32,816 bases of DNA, from the NCBI GenBank assembly GCA_022825505.1, contig JAJDWR010000057.1, forward strand, positions 1 through 32,816, given 5' to 3'. Numbering within the stretch: the first letter of the stretch is position 1; the number at the start of each line of letters is the position of its first letter. A program made the translations under genes and the position numbers. The notes beneath the pieces were generated by a model. The model was given only the letters and a program-made list of their open reading frames with translations, made no database searches and was not told the origin of the DNA. Origin of the DNA: Gammaproteobacteria bacterium. Lineage in GTDB: Bacteria > Pseudomonadota > Gammaproteobacteria > Steroidobacterales > Rariloculaceae. This document shows positions 1-8,454 of this stretch, in pieces.

Positions 1-435
1 TCCGTTTCCGCGGAAGTGGAAGGGCGGACGCTGCTGGTTCAGCTCATTCGCGATCATTTCCGGCTCACCGGCACTCACGTGGGCTGCGACACCAGTCAGT
101 GCGGCGCCTGCGTCGTGCACATGAACGGGCAGTCGGTGAAGAGTTGTACGGTGTTGGCGGCACAGGCGGACGGTGCGGAAGTCAGCACCATCGAAAGCCT
201 GGCCGAAAACGGGCAGCTTCACCCCATGCAGCAGGCATTCAAGGACAACCACGGCTTGCAGTGCGGATTCTGCACGCCGGGCATGGTCATGAGCGCGCTG
301 GATCTGGTGGCCAACAACCCCGATCCGAGCGAGACCGAAATTCGGGATTGGCTGGAGGGTAACCTCTGCCGTTGCACCGGCTATCACAATATCGTCAAGT
401 CGATCGCGGCCGGCGCCCAGGCGATGAGGAGCTAG
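1..435 (+). CDS. Molybdenum hydroxylase small [2Fe-2S] subunit, CoxS-like (5' end outside window)
   Basis: The reading frame is open from base 1, so the gene starts upstream of the window; 144 codons are visible and only about the first 15 residues of a ~155-160 residue family member are missing. A GTG at 16 is in frame but is not the start. The N-terminal plant-type ferredoxin cluster is shown by [10 protein letters not shown] followed by a Cys in VKSC. The C-terminal four-helix [2Fe-2S] domain is shown by QCGFCTPG and LCRCTGY. In this family the two clusters carry electrons from the molybdopterin site of the large subunit to the FAD of the medium subunit, in the cytoplasm or at the inner membrane face. 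It ends 4 bases before the large-subunit ATG, so the genes are one operon. The substrate cannot be read from this subunit. Confidence 0.93.
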   Translation, partial: SVSAEVEGRTLLVQLIRDHFRLTGTHVGCDTSQCGACVVHMNGQSVKSCTVLAAQADGAEVSTIESLAENGQLHPMQQAFKDNHGLQCGFCTPGMVMSALDLVANNPDPSETEIRDWLEGNLCRCTGYHNIVKSIAAGAQAMRS

Positions 436-439
436 CGGA

Positions 440-2782
440 ATGGATACAGGAATCGGCGCAGCGGTAACCCGCAAGGAGGATTTCCGCTTTCTCACCGGAC
501 AGGGCAGCTACACCGACGATATCTCCCGGCCCAATCAGGTCCACGCAGTCTTTGTCCGTTCCGTCATGGCGCACGCGAACCTGCGCTCGGTGGATGCCGG
601 GGCCGCCCGGGCCATGCCCGGCGTAGTGGCCGTGTTCACCGGAGACGACCTGGAGGGGGTCGGCGGCGTGCCCTGCGGGTTCGCCCCCGACGGCGGGCCC
701 ATGAACGAACCGCCGCGCCCGGTCCTGGCGCAGGGCAAGGTGCGCTTCGTGGGCGACATGATCGCCATGGTGATCGCCGAAACGCCGGAGCAGGCCCGGG
801 ACGCGGCCGAAGCGGTCTACGTGGACTACGACGAACTGCCCGCGGTGGTCTCCATGGAAGCGGCGATGGCGGACGGTGCGCCCACCCTTCACGACCTGGA
901 CGACAACAGTTGCTTCTCGTGGGGTATCGGCGATGCCGAGGCCACGGATGCGGCGTTCGCCGAAGCGGAGCACGTCACCACCCTGGAACTGGTCAACAAC
1001 CGTAAGTGCCCGAACGCCATCGAACCGCGTGCGGCCATCGGCGAATTCGACACGGCCCACGACAGTTACACGCTGTACACCACCAGTCAGAACCCGCACG
1101 TGATTCGGCTGCTCATGGGCGCCTTCGTCCTGGGCATCCCCGAGCACAAGCTGCGCGTGGTTTCGCCCGACGTGGGCGGGGGCTTCGGATCGAAGATCCC
1201 CCACTACCCGGAAGAAATCGCCGTCACCTGGGCGGGGAAACAGGTGGGGCGGCCGGTCAAGTGGACCGCCGAGCGCGCCGAGTCCTTTCTCTCCGACACC
1301 CACGGCCGGGATCACATCACGCGCGTGGACCTGGCAAGCACTTCCGACGGAAAGTTTCTCGGCCTGAGGGTGCATACGCAGGCCAACATGGGCGCCTACC
1401 TGTCGACGTTTGGTCCGCTGATCCCGACGTATCTTTACGGGACGCTGCTGGCGGGTCTCTACACCACTCCCGCAATCCGATGTACCGTCGATGGCGTCTT
1501 CACCAACACGGCGCCGGTTGACGCCGAGCGGGGCGCCGGACGCCCGGAAGCCACGTTCCTGCTGGAGCGGGTGGTGGAAATGGCCGGGCGCGAACTGGGG
1601 ATCGATCCGGTCGAGATTCGCCGCCGCAACTTTATCCCACCCGATGCATTCCCGTACCAGACGCCCGTGATCGTGCAATACGACAGCGGCAACTACGGGC
1701 CGGTGCTGGACCGGGCCTCGGATCTGGCCGACTATGCCGGGTTCGCCCAACGCCGTGAAGAAGCCGCAGGCCGCGGCCGTCTGCGCGGTATAGGCTTTGC
1801 CGCCTACGTCGAAGCCTGCGGCATGGCGCCCTCGCAGATCGCCGGCATCATCGGCGCCCGCGCCGGACTGTACGAGGCGGCGCAGGTCCGGGTCCACCCG
1901 ACGGGATCGGTCACGGTCTACACAGGTTCCCATAGCCATGGGCAGGGCCACGAGACGACGTTTGCGCAGATCGTCGCCGATCGGCTCGGCGTGCCCTTCG
2001 AGAATGTTGACGTGGTTCACGGCGATACAGACCAGATTCCTTTCGGCATGGGCACCTACGGGTCCCGATCGCTGGCGGTGGGCGGTTCGGCGATTTCGAA
2101 GGCGCTGGACAAGATCGTCGCCAAGGGCAAGAAGATCGCTGCCCATGCGCTGGAAGCCGGCGAGTCGGACATCGACTTCACTTCGGGCGAGTTCCGGGTC
2201 CGCGGCACCGACAAGTCGGTGGGCTTCGGCGACGTCGCGCTGTCGGCCTACGTGCCTCACAACTATCCACTGGAGGAGCTGGAGCCGGGTCTCGACGAGG
2301 GCGCGTTCTACGATCCGGCCAATTTCACCTTCCCGGCGGGCTGCCACATCTGCGAGGTGGAGGTAGATCCCGAAACCGGCCAGGCGCAGATCGTCAACTG
2401 GAACGCGGTGGACGACTTCGGCAAGGTCGTCAATCCGATGATCGTGGACGGCCAGGTGCACGGCGGCATCGCGCACGGTGTCGGCCAGGCGTTGCTGGAG
2501 AACTGCGCCTATGACCAAGAATCGGGGCAACTCCTGTCCGGTTCGCTCACGGATTACTGCATCCCCCGGGCGGACGATCTGCCCAGCTTTTGCATCGAGA
2601 CCACGGAAACGCCGTGTCCCCACAATCCGTTGGGCGTGAAGGGCTGCGGGGAGGCCGGTGCCATCGCCGCTCCGGCCGCCCTGATCAACGCCATCACCGA
2701 CGCCATCGGCGTGGCGCACGTGGACATGCCGGCGACCCCGGAGAAGGTCTGGGCGGCGCTGCAATCGGCACAAGGAGAGTAA
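440..2782 (+). CDS. Molybdenum hydroxylase large subunit, form II CoxL-like (xanthine dehydrogenase family)
   Basis: This 780-residue protein is the molybdopterin-binding catalytic subunit. The ATG at 440 has AGGAG at 427-431 with 8-base spacing. Family landmarks are VGGGFGSK near residue 248, GQGHE at 501-505 and GCGEAG with the expected catalytic Glu at 738. True aerobic CO dehydrogenases (form I) carry an AYxCSFR active-site loop with the Cu-ligating Cys. Here the loop reads DAERGAGR around residues 361-368, so the protein belongs with form II enzymes and should lack a CuSMo centre. The usual form II loop is AYRGAGR; the Tyr is replaced by Glu363. The S-L-M gene order is also the form II order. 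The likely role is hydroxylation or oxidation of an aldehyde, N-heterocycle or other small carbon compound. CO oxidation is not supported by these motifs. Confidence 0.9.
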   Translation: MDTGIGAAVTRKEDFRFLTGQGSYTDDISRPNQVHAVFVRSVMAHANLRSVDAGAARAMPGVVAVFTGDDLEGVGGVPCGFAPDGGPMNEPPRPVLAQGKVRFVGDMIAMVIAETPEQARDAAEAVYVDYDELPAVVSMEAAMADGAPTLHDLDDNSCFSWGIGDAEATDAAFAEAEHVTTLELVNNRKCPNAIEPRAAIGEFDTAHDSYTLYTTSQNPHVIRLLMGAFVLGIPEHKLRVVSPDVGGGFGSKIPHYPEEIAVTWAGKQVGRPVKWTAERAESFLSDTHGRDHITRVDLASTSDGKFLGLRVHTQANMGAYLSTFGPLIPTYLYGTLLAGLYTTPAIRCTVDGVFTNTAPVDAERGAGRPEATFLLERVVEMAGRELGIDPVEIRRRNFIPPDAFPYQTPVIVQYDSGNYGPVLDRASDLADYAGFAQRREEAAGRGRLRGIGFAAYVEACGMAPSQIAGIIGARAGLYEAAQVRVHPTGSVTVYTGSHSHGQGHETTFAQIVADRLGVPFENVDVVHGDTDQIPFGMGTYGSRSLAVGGSAISKALDKIVAKGKKIAAHALEAGESDIDFTSGEFRVRGTDKSVGFGDVALSAYVPHNYPLEELEPGLDEGAFYDPANFTFPAGCHICEVEVDPETGQAQIVNWNAVDDFGKVVNPMIVDGQVHGGIAHGVGQALLENCAYDQESGQLLSGSLTDYCIPRADDLPSFCIETTETPCPHNPLGVKGCGEAGAIAAPAALINAITDAIGVAHVDMPATPEKVWAALQSAQGE

Positions 2783-2787
2783 CGGTC

Positions 2788-3582
2788 ATGTACGAGTTCA
2801 ACTATCGACGTGCAAACTCTGTGTTCGACGCGGTGGAGTCCTCGGCCAGGGCCGAGGACGCTTCCTATCTCGCGGGCGGCATGACGCTGATACCGGTGCT
2901 GAAATTCAGGCTCGCCGGCCCTTCGGACGTCATCGATCTTGCCGGCCTGAGCGAATTGAAGGGGATTCGCTCGGAAGACGGCGCGGTCGTGATCGGCGCC
3001 ATGACCACCCACTCCGAAGTGGCCGGTTCGGCCGAGGTGCGCCAGGCCATTCCCGCGCTCGGGGACCTGGCCGAATCCATCGGCGACCCCCAGGTGCGCA
3101 ATCGCGGAACCATCGGCGGCTCCATCGCCAATGCCGACCCGGCGGCGGACTATCCGGCCGCAGTCGTGGGCCTGGGCGCCACCGTGCATACCAATTCCCG
3201 GGCCATCGGTGCGGATGATTTCTTCACCGGAATGTTCGAAACTGCGCTGGAGCCGGGCGAGCTGGTCACCAGCGTGAGTTTCCCCGTTCCGGACCGGGCG
3301 GCCTACATGAAGTTTCCGAATCCGGCGTCTCGTTACGCGATCGTCGGCGTGATGGTTTCCCAGGGCAACGGCGGAACCCGCGTGGCGGTGACCGGCGCCG
3401 GTGGCAGCGTCTTCAGGGTCCCGGAAATGGAGCAGGCGCTGGTATCGAACTTCTCCCCCGAGGCCGTGGCGGGCATCTCCGTATCGGCGGATGGTCTCAA
3501 CGAGGACATCCACGCTTCGGCCGAATATCGGGCTCACCTCGTCACCGTGATGGCCAGGCGGGCCGTGGCGGCAGCCGGCTGA
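2788..3582 (+). CDS. Molybdenum hydroxylase FAD-binding medium subunit, CoxM-like
   Basis: This 264-residue protein is the FAD subunit that passes electrons from the iron-sulfur subunit to the final acceptor. The ATG at 2788 is chosen because AGGAG lies at 2773-2777, the start sits 5 bases after the large-subunit stop, and the protein begins with the family's MYEFNYRRA-type N-terminus. An in-frame start 66 codons upstream lies inside the large-subunit gene and is rejected. The FAD-binding signatures are YLAGGMTLIP near residues 27-36 and TIGGSIANADPAAD from residue 108. The family often has a His in the second motif (TIGGxxxHxDPAAD); here that position is Ala/Asn, a common variant. The C-terminal third is the CO_deh_flav_C domain. 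It is the last gene of the tightly spaced SLM block. Confidence 0.9.
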   Translation: MYEFNYRRANSVFDAVESSARAEDASYLAGGMTLIPVLKFRLAGPSDVIDLAGLSELKGIRSEDGAVVIGAMTTHSEVAGSAEVRQAIPALGDLAESIGDPQVRNRGTIGGSIANADPAADYPAAVVGLGATVHTNSRAIGADDFFTGMFETALEPGELVTSVSFPVPDRAAYMKFPNPASRYAIVGVMVSQGNGGTRVAVTGAGGSVFRVPEMEQALVSNFSPEAVAGISVSADGLNEDIHASAEYRAHLVTVMARRAVAAAG

Positions 3583-3708
3583 TACCGGCTAGCCCACACC
3601 CGCTCGTCTGTTTTGTCGCCATCTCCTGACCTGAGCCCCATACATCGGCGGGCCGACGCCGCGCATCCGCGCGCACCGATCCGTAATCGCGGGGCGGTCG
3701 CAGCATAA

Positions 3709-4626
3709 GTGGAGATCCCCGAAAGCGTCGATCAAACGAAGGCGTTGCTGGGTTCCGGCCGCTACGTGGCGGACCGGAGCCTGGCCACGGCGGTGTTTCT
3801 GGCGCTGAAGCTAAACCGGCCCCTGTTTCTGGAGGGTGAGGCCGGTGTGGGCAAGACGGAGGTGGCCAACGTGCTGGCGGCCACGCTGGGCCGGCGGCTT
3901 CTCCGGCTGCAGTGCTACGAGGGGCTCGACGTGGCATCGGCCGTGTACGAGTGGAACTACGCCCGGCAGATGATCGAGATTCGGCTTGCCGAGGCCGCCG
4001 GGGAACGCTCCCGGCAGCGGCTGGCGGACGATGTCTTCGATCGGCGTTTTCTCATCGAGCGGCCCCTGCTTCAGGCGCTGGCGCCCCACGACGGCGGCCC
4101 CCCGGTACTGCTCATCGATGAACTGGACCGGGCCGATGAGCCATTCGAGGCCTACCTGCTGGAAATCCTGTCCGATTTCCAGGTGTCCGTGCCGGAGATC
4201 GGCACGATCAGGGCGGAGAGTCCGCCTGTGGTGGTCATTACGTCCAACCGTACCCGGGAGATTCACGACGCGCTGAAACGGCGCTGCTTCTACTACTGGA
4301 TCGACTACCCGAGCGCCGAGCGGGAACTGGAAATCGTCAGGGTCAAGGTGCCCGATGCCGAGGCGCGCCTGGCGGGCGAGATTGTCGCTTTCGTGCAGAA
4401 GCTTCGCGGCGAGGATCTCTTCAAGGTGCCTGGCGTCGCCGAGACGCTGGACTGGACCCGGGCCCTGTCTCAGCTTGAAATCGTCAGTCTGGAACCCACC
4501 GTGGTCAGCGATACGCTGGGAGTCATCCTCAAGTACCAGGACGACGTGGCCAGGGTGCGCGGTGCGCCGGCCGCCCGCATCCTGGAGGAGATCCGGTCGG
4601 ACAACGGCGCTACGGTCGCCCAATGA
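3709..4626 (+). CDS. MoxR-family AAA+ ATPase, CoxD-like
   Basis: This 305-residue ATPase starts at GTG 3709. A TAA lies immediately upstream in frame (3706-3708), so no longer start exists, and the Shine-Dalgarno sequence is poor. Walker A is GEAGVGKT at residues 43-50, Walker B is VLLIDELD at 133-140, and sensor 1 is the VVVITSN segment ending at residue 180, followed by a TREIHDALKRR arginine-finger region. MoxR/CoxD proteins act as chaperone-like ATPases that mature metal cofactors, together with a VWA partner. In carboxydotrophs CoxD is needed for the CuSMo centre. Here it sits beside a form II enzyme without the Cu-binding Cys, so it may insert or sulfurate the molybdenum cofactor more generally. 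A 126-base gap separates it from the medium subunit; its stop codon lies 77 bases before the VWA gene start. Confidence 0.88.
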   Translation: MEIPESVDQTKALLGSGRYVADRSLATAVFLALKLNRPLFLEGEAGVGKTEVANVLAATLGRRLLRLQCYEGLDVASAVYEWNYARQMIEIRLAEAAGERSRQRLADDVFDRRFLIERPLLQALAPHDGGPPVLLIDELDRADEPFEAYLLEILSDFQVSVPEIGTIRAESPPVVVITSNRTREIHDALKRRCFYYWIDYPSAERELEIVRVKVPDAEARLAGEIVAFVQKLRGEDLFKVPGVAETLDWTRALSQLEIVSLEPTVVSDTLGVILKYQDDVARVRGAPAARILEEIRSDNGATVAQ

Positions 4627-4702
4627 CGCCAGGCCCGCCGCGCCACCCGATGACGCGGAACCCACCGCGCCCGCCAATATCACCGAACTCGCCGCCTCCT
4701 CA

Positions 4703-5923
4703 ATGACCCCAAATTCGCCGCCCCGTCCGGTTACATCGAACTCGTCCGCGCCGCCTGCTCAGCGCCTGCTCACGCATCTCGCCGGGTTCGCAAGGGCATT
4801 GCGTCGGGTCGGGCTTCCGGTGAGCCCGGAAAAGCTGGTCAACGCGGTCCTGGCCTTGGAAGCGGTGGGCATCGCCCGGCGCGGCGACCTGTACTGGGCG
4901 CTGCACGCCGTCTTCGTCAATCGTCCCGACCAGCGGGAATTCTTCGATCAGGTCTTCTTCCTTTATTGGCGCAGTCCCGGGTCCCTGGAGGGAGGCGCAG
5001 GCGATACCTCACCGAAAGGGGACGGCTGGAAGCCGATTAGCCGCCGGGTTGCGGAAGCCCTGTTGCAGGACAGTGGCCAGGGGAGCGAACAGGCCGTGGA
5101 ATCGGAGTTCGACGCAAGAATGACCTGGTCGAGCCGGGAGCGCCTGAAATCAAGAGACTTCGAGGAGATGTCGGGCGATGAACTGGCCGAGGCGCAGGCG
5201 GCGGTTCGCCTCATGGCGCCGCCGGTGAAACCGGTCCCCGGACGCAGGTTTCAGATGCACCCCGGGGGAACCCGAATCGACATGCGCAGGACCCTTCGCG
5301 CATCCATGCGCACCGGGCCGGATACCATTCCGCTGGTTCGGCGGCGGCAGCGTGCCCGGCCGCCGAGTTTCGTGGTGCTGTGCGACATTTCCGGTTCCAT
5401 GTCCACGTACTCCCGTGTTTTTCTGCACTTTGCGCACGCCCTGGGGCAACGTTACCGGCGCGTGTCGACATTTCTGTTCGCGACCCGGCTCACGAACGTC
5501 AGCCGCTGCCTGCTGGACCGGGACGTCGACCGCGCCCTGAGTGCGGCCGGGCGTCTGGCGCAGGATTGGGAGGGGGGCACGCGAATCGGCCAGTGCCTGC
5601 ACGAATTCAACCGCGACTGGTCCCGGCGCGTGCTGGCGCAGGTGCCCACCGTGCTGCTGGTCAGCGACGGGCTGGACCGCGACGCCGGCGAGGGGCTGAC
5701 GCGGGAAATCGAGCGTCTGCACAAGTCATGCCGTAGGCTGATTTGGCTGAATCCGCTGCTGCGTTATGACAAGTTTCAGCCCCTGGCCGCGGGCATCAAG
5801 GCGATCCTGCCCCATGTGGATGAATTTCGCCCGATTCACAACCTCGACAGTGTCGCCGAACTGGCAGCGGTCCTGTCCGGCGGTGCTGCCCAACAGGATG
5901 CGCCTGACGAATTCGCCGCGTAG
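4703..5923 (+). CDS. VWA domain protein, CoxE-like
   Basis: A 406-residue protein of the CoxE/VWA family. The same frame is open back into the ATPase gene, but the first ATG outside that gene is at 4703, and the recognisable family sequence (LTHLAGFARALRR onwards) begins about 20 residues later after a Pro/Ser-rich start. The VWA domain has a complete MIDAS: DISGS at about 228-232, the GGTRIG threonine, and LLVSDGLDRD. Proteins of this type bind a divalent metal and pair with MoxR ATPases for cofactor assembly. The middle part is charged and contains SSRERLKSRDFEEMS, a common CoxE linker. No signal peptide is seen, so it should be cytoplasmic. It is the last gene of the operon before a dyad at 5954-5991. 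Confidence 0.85.
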   Translation: MTPNSPPRPVTSNSSAPPAQRLLTHLAGFARALRRVGLPVSPEKLVNAVLALEAVGIARRGDLYWALHAVFVNRPDQREFFDQVFFLYWRSPGSLEGGAGDTSPKGDGWKPISRRVAEALLQDSGQGSEQAVESEFDARMTWSSRERLKSRDFEEMSGDELAEAQAAVRLMAPPVKPVPGRRFQMHPGGTRIDMRRTLRASMRTGPDTIPLVRRRQRARPPSFVVLCDISGSMSTYSRVFLHFAHALGQRYRRVSTFLFATRLTNVSRCLLDRDVDRALSAAGRLAQDWEGGTRIGQCLHEFNRDWSRRVLAQVPTVLLVSDGLDRDAGEGLTREIERLHKSCRRLIWLNPLLRYDKFQPLAAGIKAILPHVDEFRPIHNLDSVAELAAVLSGGAAQQDAPDEFAA

Positions 5924-5953
5924 GCGGCACGTCGAGTGGGCAATGGAGCCCGA

Positions 5954-5991
5954 TTCTCCGCGGGCAACGGGGTTAACCGGCCCGCGGAGAA
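5954..5991. terminator. Perfect 12-bp dyad between convergent genes, likely bidirectional terminator
   Basis: Arms TTCTCCGCGGGC (5954-5965) and GCCCGCGGAGAA (5980-5991) are exact inverted complements with a 14-base loop. The dyad lies 30 bases after the VWA stop and 20 bases beyond the DoxX stop on the other strand. There is no clear T-run on either side, so Rho-independent activity is plausible but not certain. The loop also holds an 8-base palindrome, GGTTAACC. Confidence 0.5.
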
Positions 5992-6010
5992 CCAGCCGAA
6001 ACGTGAGGTA

Positions 6011-6418
6011 TCAGGACCCTCTGGCGGCGTCGACGCTCCACTTGCCGCCGCCCACGGCAGCGATATACAGGAACAGGAAGCAGTACAGCACTGCCGCGTC
6101 GCCACCGTTACCCACGGTCCAGAGGAAGAAGCCTCGCGGCGCGTGTGCCAGCCAGTAAGCGAAACACATCAATCCTGAACATACGAATGCCACCGGGCGC
6201 GTGAACAGGCCGATCAACAGCAACGTCCCGCCAACCACTTCAATAACGCCTGCAATGCCGCCCCGCGAAAGCAAATCAAACGCACTGTTTGCTTCAACCG
6301 GGAAACTGAACATCTTCTGCGTGCCATGTTGCAGGAACATGAACGCAGCGACGATTCTGGTGGCTCCGAGAATCTCGCCGGAATATTCTTCGAGTTTGGA
6401 TTGAATAGCATTGATCAT
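6011..6418 (-). CDS. DoxX family membrane protein
   Basis: A 135-residue integral membrane protein of the DoxX/YphA type. Four hydrophobic helices are visible: ILGATRIVAAFMFLQHG, IAGVIEVVGGTLLLIGLF, VAFVCSGLMCFAYWLAH and AVLYCFLFLYIAAVG. Family landmarks include the early LQHGTQKMF and the helix 2 ending GLFTRPVA. The ATG at 6418 is preferred because AAGGGA ends six bases upstream; an ATG two codons earlier (6424) sits almost on top of that Shine-Dalgarno sequence. A much longer open frame to 6607 has no ribosome site. DoxX proteins are small inner-membrane proteins with varied or unknown roles, often redox or stress related. The gene stands alone, divergent from the ABC transporter and convergent with the VWA gene. 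Confidence 0.82.
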   Translation of the reverse strand: MINAIQSKLEEYSGEILGATRIVAAFMFLQHGTQKMFSFPVEANSAFDLLSRGGIAGVIEVVGGTLLLIGLFTRPVAFVCSGLMCFAYWLAHAPRGFFLWTVGNGGDAAVLYCFLFLYIAAVGGGKWSVDAARGS

Positions 6419-6486
6419 CGTCATTCCCTTTCCGGGTAGTCCCCGGTTTTTCAGCTTATGGTTCCCGGACAGGGCCGGTACGGAAC

Positions 6487-6516
6487 AATTTACACCCTGT
6501 CGCTTTGCGGGTCCAA
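6487..6516 (-). promoter_or_regulatory. Possible sigma70 promoter for the DoxX gene
   Basis: On the minus strand TTGGAC (6516-6511) and TAAATT (6492-6487) are separated by 18 bases. The -35 matches only three consensus bases and the -10 four. It is in the divergent gap between the DoxX gene and the ABC ATPase gene, about 70 bases from the DoxX start. Confidence 0.3.
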
Positions 6517-6566
6517 TCAGTTGAAGCATCCATGCGGCAGACGCGCTATGCTCCCGCCGCAGCCAT

Positions 6567-7495
<929 letters not shown>

Positions 7496-7499
<4 letters not shown>

Positions 7500-8257
7500 A
7501 TCTTTACGCGGTCAAGGCCATCTACGTGTTCGAAATGGCTCGAACGTTTCGCACGATCTACCAGAGCATCCTGGCGCCGGTGATTTCCACGTCGCTGTAC
7601 TTCGTGGTGTTCGGCGCGGCCATCGGCTCGCGGATCACGGCCGTGGAGGGCGTGAGTTACGGCGCGTTCATCGTTCCCGGCCTGGTGATGCTGTCGCTGC
7701 TCACCCAGAGCATCTCCAACGCGTCGTTCGGCATCTATTTTCCCAGATTTACCGGCACCATCTACGAGGTCCTGTCGGCGCCGATCTCCTACGTGGAAAT
7801 CCTGCTCGGCTACGTGGGCGCCGCGGCGACGAAGTCGATCATCCTCGGCGTCATCATTCTTGCCACGGCCACGCTGTTCGTGCCGCTGCAGGTGGCCCAT
7901 CCGCTGATCATGCTCACGTTCCTTGTCCTGACGTCGGTCACGTTCAGCCTGTTCGGCTTCATCATCGGCATCTGGGCGGACGGTTTCGAGAAGCTGCAGA
8001 TCATTCCGTTGCTGGTCGTCATGCCACTGACGTTTCTCGGCGGCAGCTTCTACTCGGTGAACATGCTGCCCCCGTTCTGGCAGACGGTGACCCTGTTCAA
8101 CCCCGTGGTGTACTTGGTGAGCGGTTTCCGCTGGAGCTTCTACGAGCTGGCGGACGTCAGCCTGTGGGTCAGCATCGGCATGACAGGTGTGTTCCTCACC
8201 GGTTGCCTGGTGACGGTGTGGTGGATCTTCAGGACCGGCTACCGGCTCAAGGCCTGA
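7496..8257 (+). CDS. ABC-2 type permease, YadH-like
   Basis: A 253-residue inner-membrane protein with about six transmembrane helices and the ABC2_membrane core. The ATG at 7496 overlaps the ATPase stop (ATGA), which fixes the start. An open frame reaching back to 7091 is only a shadow of the ATPase gene. The protein begins with a short cytosolic helix ([18 protein letters not shown]) as in YadH. It then has [20 protein letters not shown], the [11 protein letters not shown] segment and the diagnostic [19 protein letters not shown] with [13 protein letters not shown] near the end. It should dimerise and pair with the YadG-like ATPase. A weak 7-bp inverted repeat (8256-8262 and 8292-8298) follows the gene, too loose to call a terminator. 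Confidence 0.92.
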
Positions 8258-8304
8258 CCGGTCGACGCGAAGCGCATAGCGATTACCCACTACCGGTCTT
8301 GTCG

Positions 8305-8333
8305 CGCACATTGGGAGCAATGCGGGCTAAAAT
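8305..8333 (+). promoter_or_regulatory. Likely tRNA promoter (-10 TAAAAT)
   Basis: TAAAAT at 8328-8333 matches five of six -10 consensus bases and ends nine bases before the tRNA. It is followed by a GC-rich stretch (GGCGCC), as in stringently controlled stable-RNA promoters. The expected -35 position (8305-8310, CGCACA) matches only three bases, so the -35 assignment is weak. Confidence 0.4.
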
Positions 8334-8342
8334 GGCGCCATC

Positions 8343-8416
8343 GCGCCCGTAGCTCAGCTGGATAGAGTACCTGGCTTCGAACCAGGTGGTCGGGAGTTCG
8401 AATCTCTCCGGGCGCG
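8343..8416 (+). tRNA. tRNA-Arg (anticodon UCG)
   Basis: The cloverleaf can be folded by hand. The acceptor stem is GCGCCCG (8343-8349) with CGGGCGC (8409-8415) and discriminator G8416. The D arm starts GCTCAGCTGGATAGAGT. The anticodon stem is CCTGG/CCAGG (8370-8374/8382-8386) with loop CTTCGAA and anticodon TCG at 8377-8379, reading CGA. The T arm is GGGAG-TTCGAAT-CTCTC, closed by one G-U pair. The sequence after the discriminator is CAA, not CCA, so the 3' CCA is not encoded and must be added enzymatically. The gene ends 38 bases before the downstream peptidase start with no terminator between. Confidence 0.95.
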
Positions 8417-8454
8417 CAATTCCACAGCGTCACGCCTTTTGGGAGAGAGGGAAA

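Noticed and set aside
395..2773. Long open frame of 792 codons on the minus strand opposite the large subunit
   Set aside because: It is antisense to a gene with complete family motifs; long antisense frames are expected in GC-rich DNA. Its product is Arg/His/Gly-rich with no recognisable domain.
440..2782. True aerobic carbon monoxide dehydrogenase (form I CoxL)
   Set aside because: The AYxCSFR loop with the Cu-binding Cys is missing; the loop reads DAERGAGR and gene order is S-L-M.
6521..6552. TTGAAG and TATGCT as a promoter for the ABC ATPase gene
   Set aside because: The spacing is 20 bases, too long for a usual sigma70 promoter.
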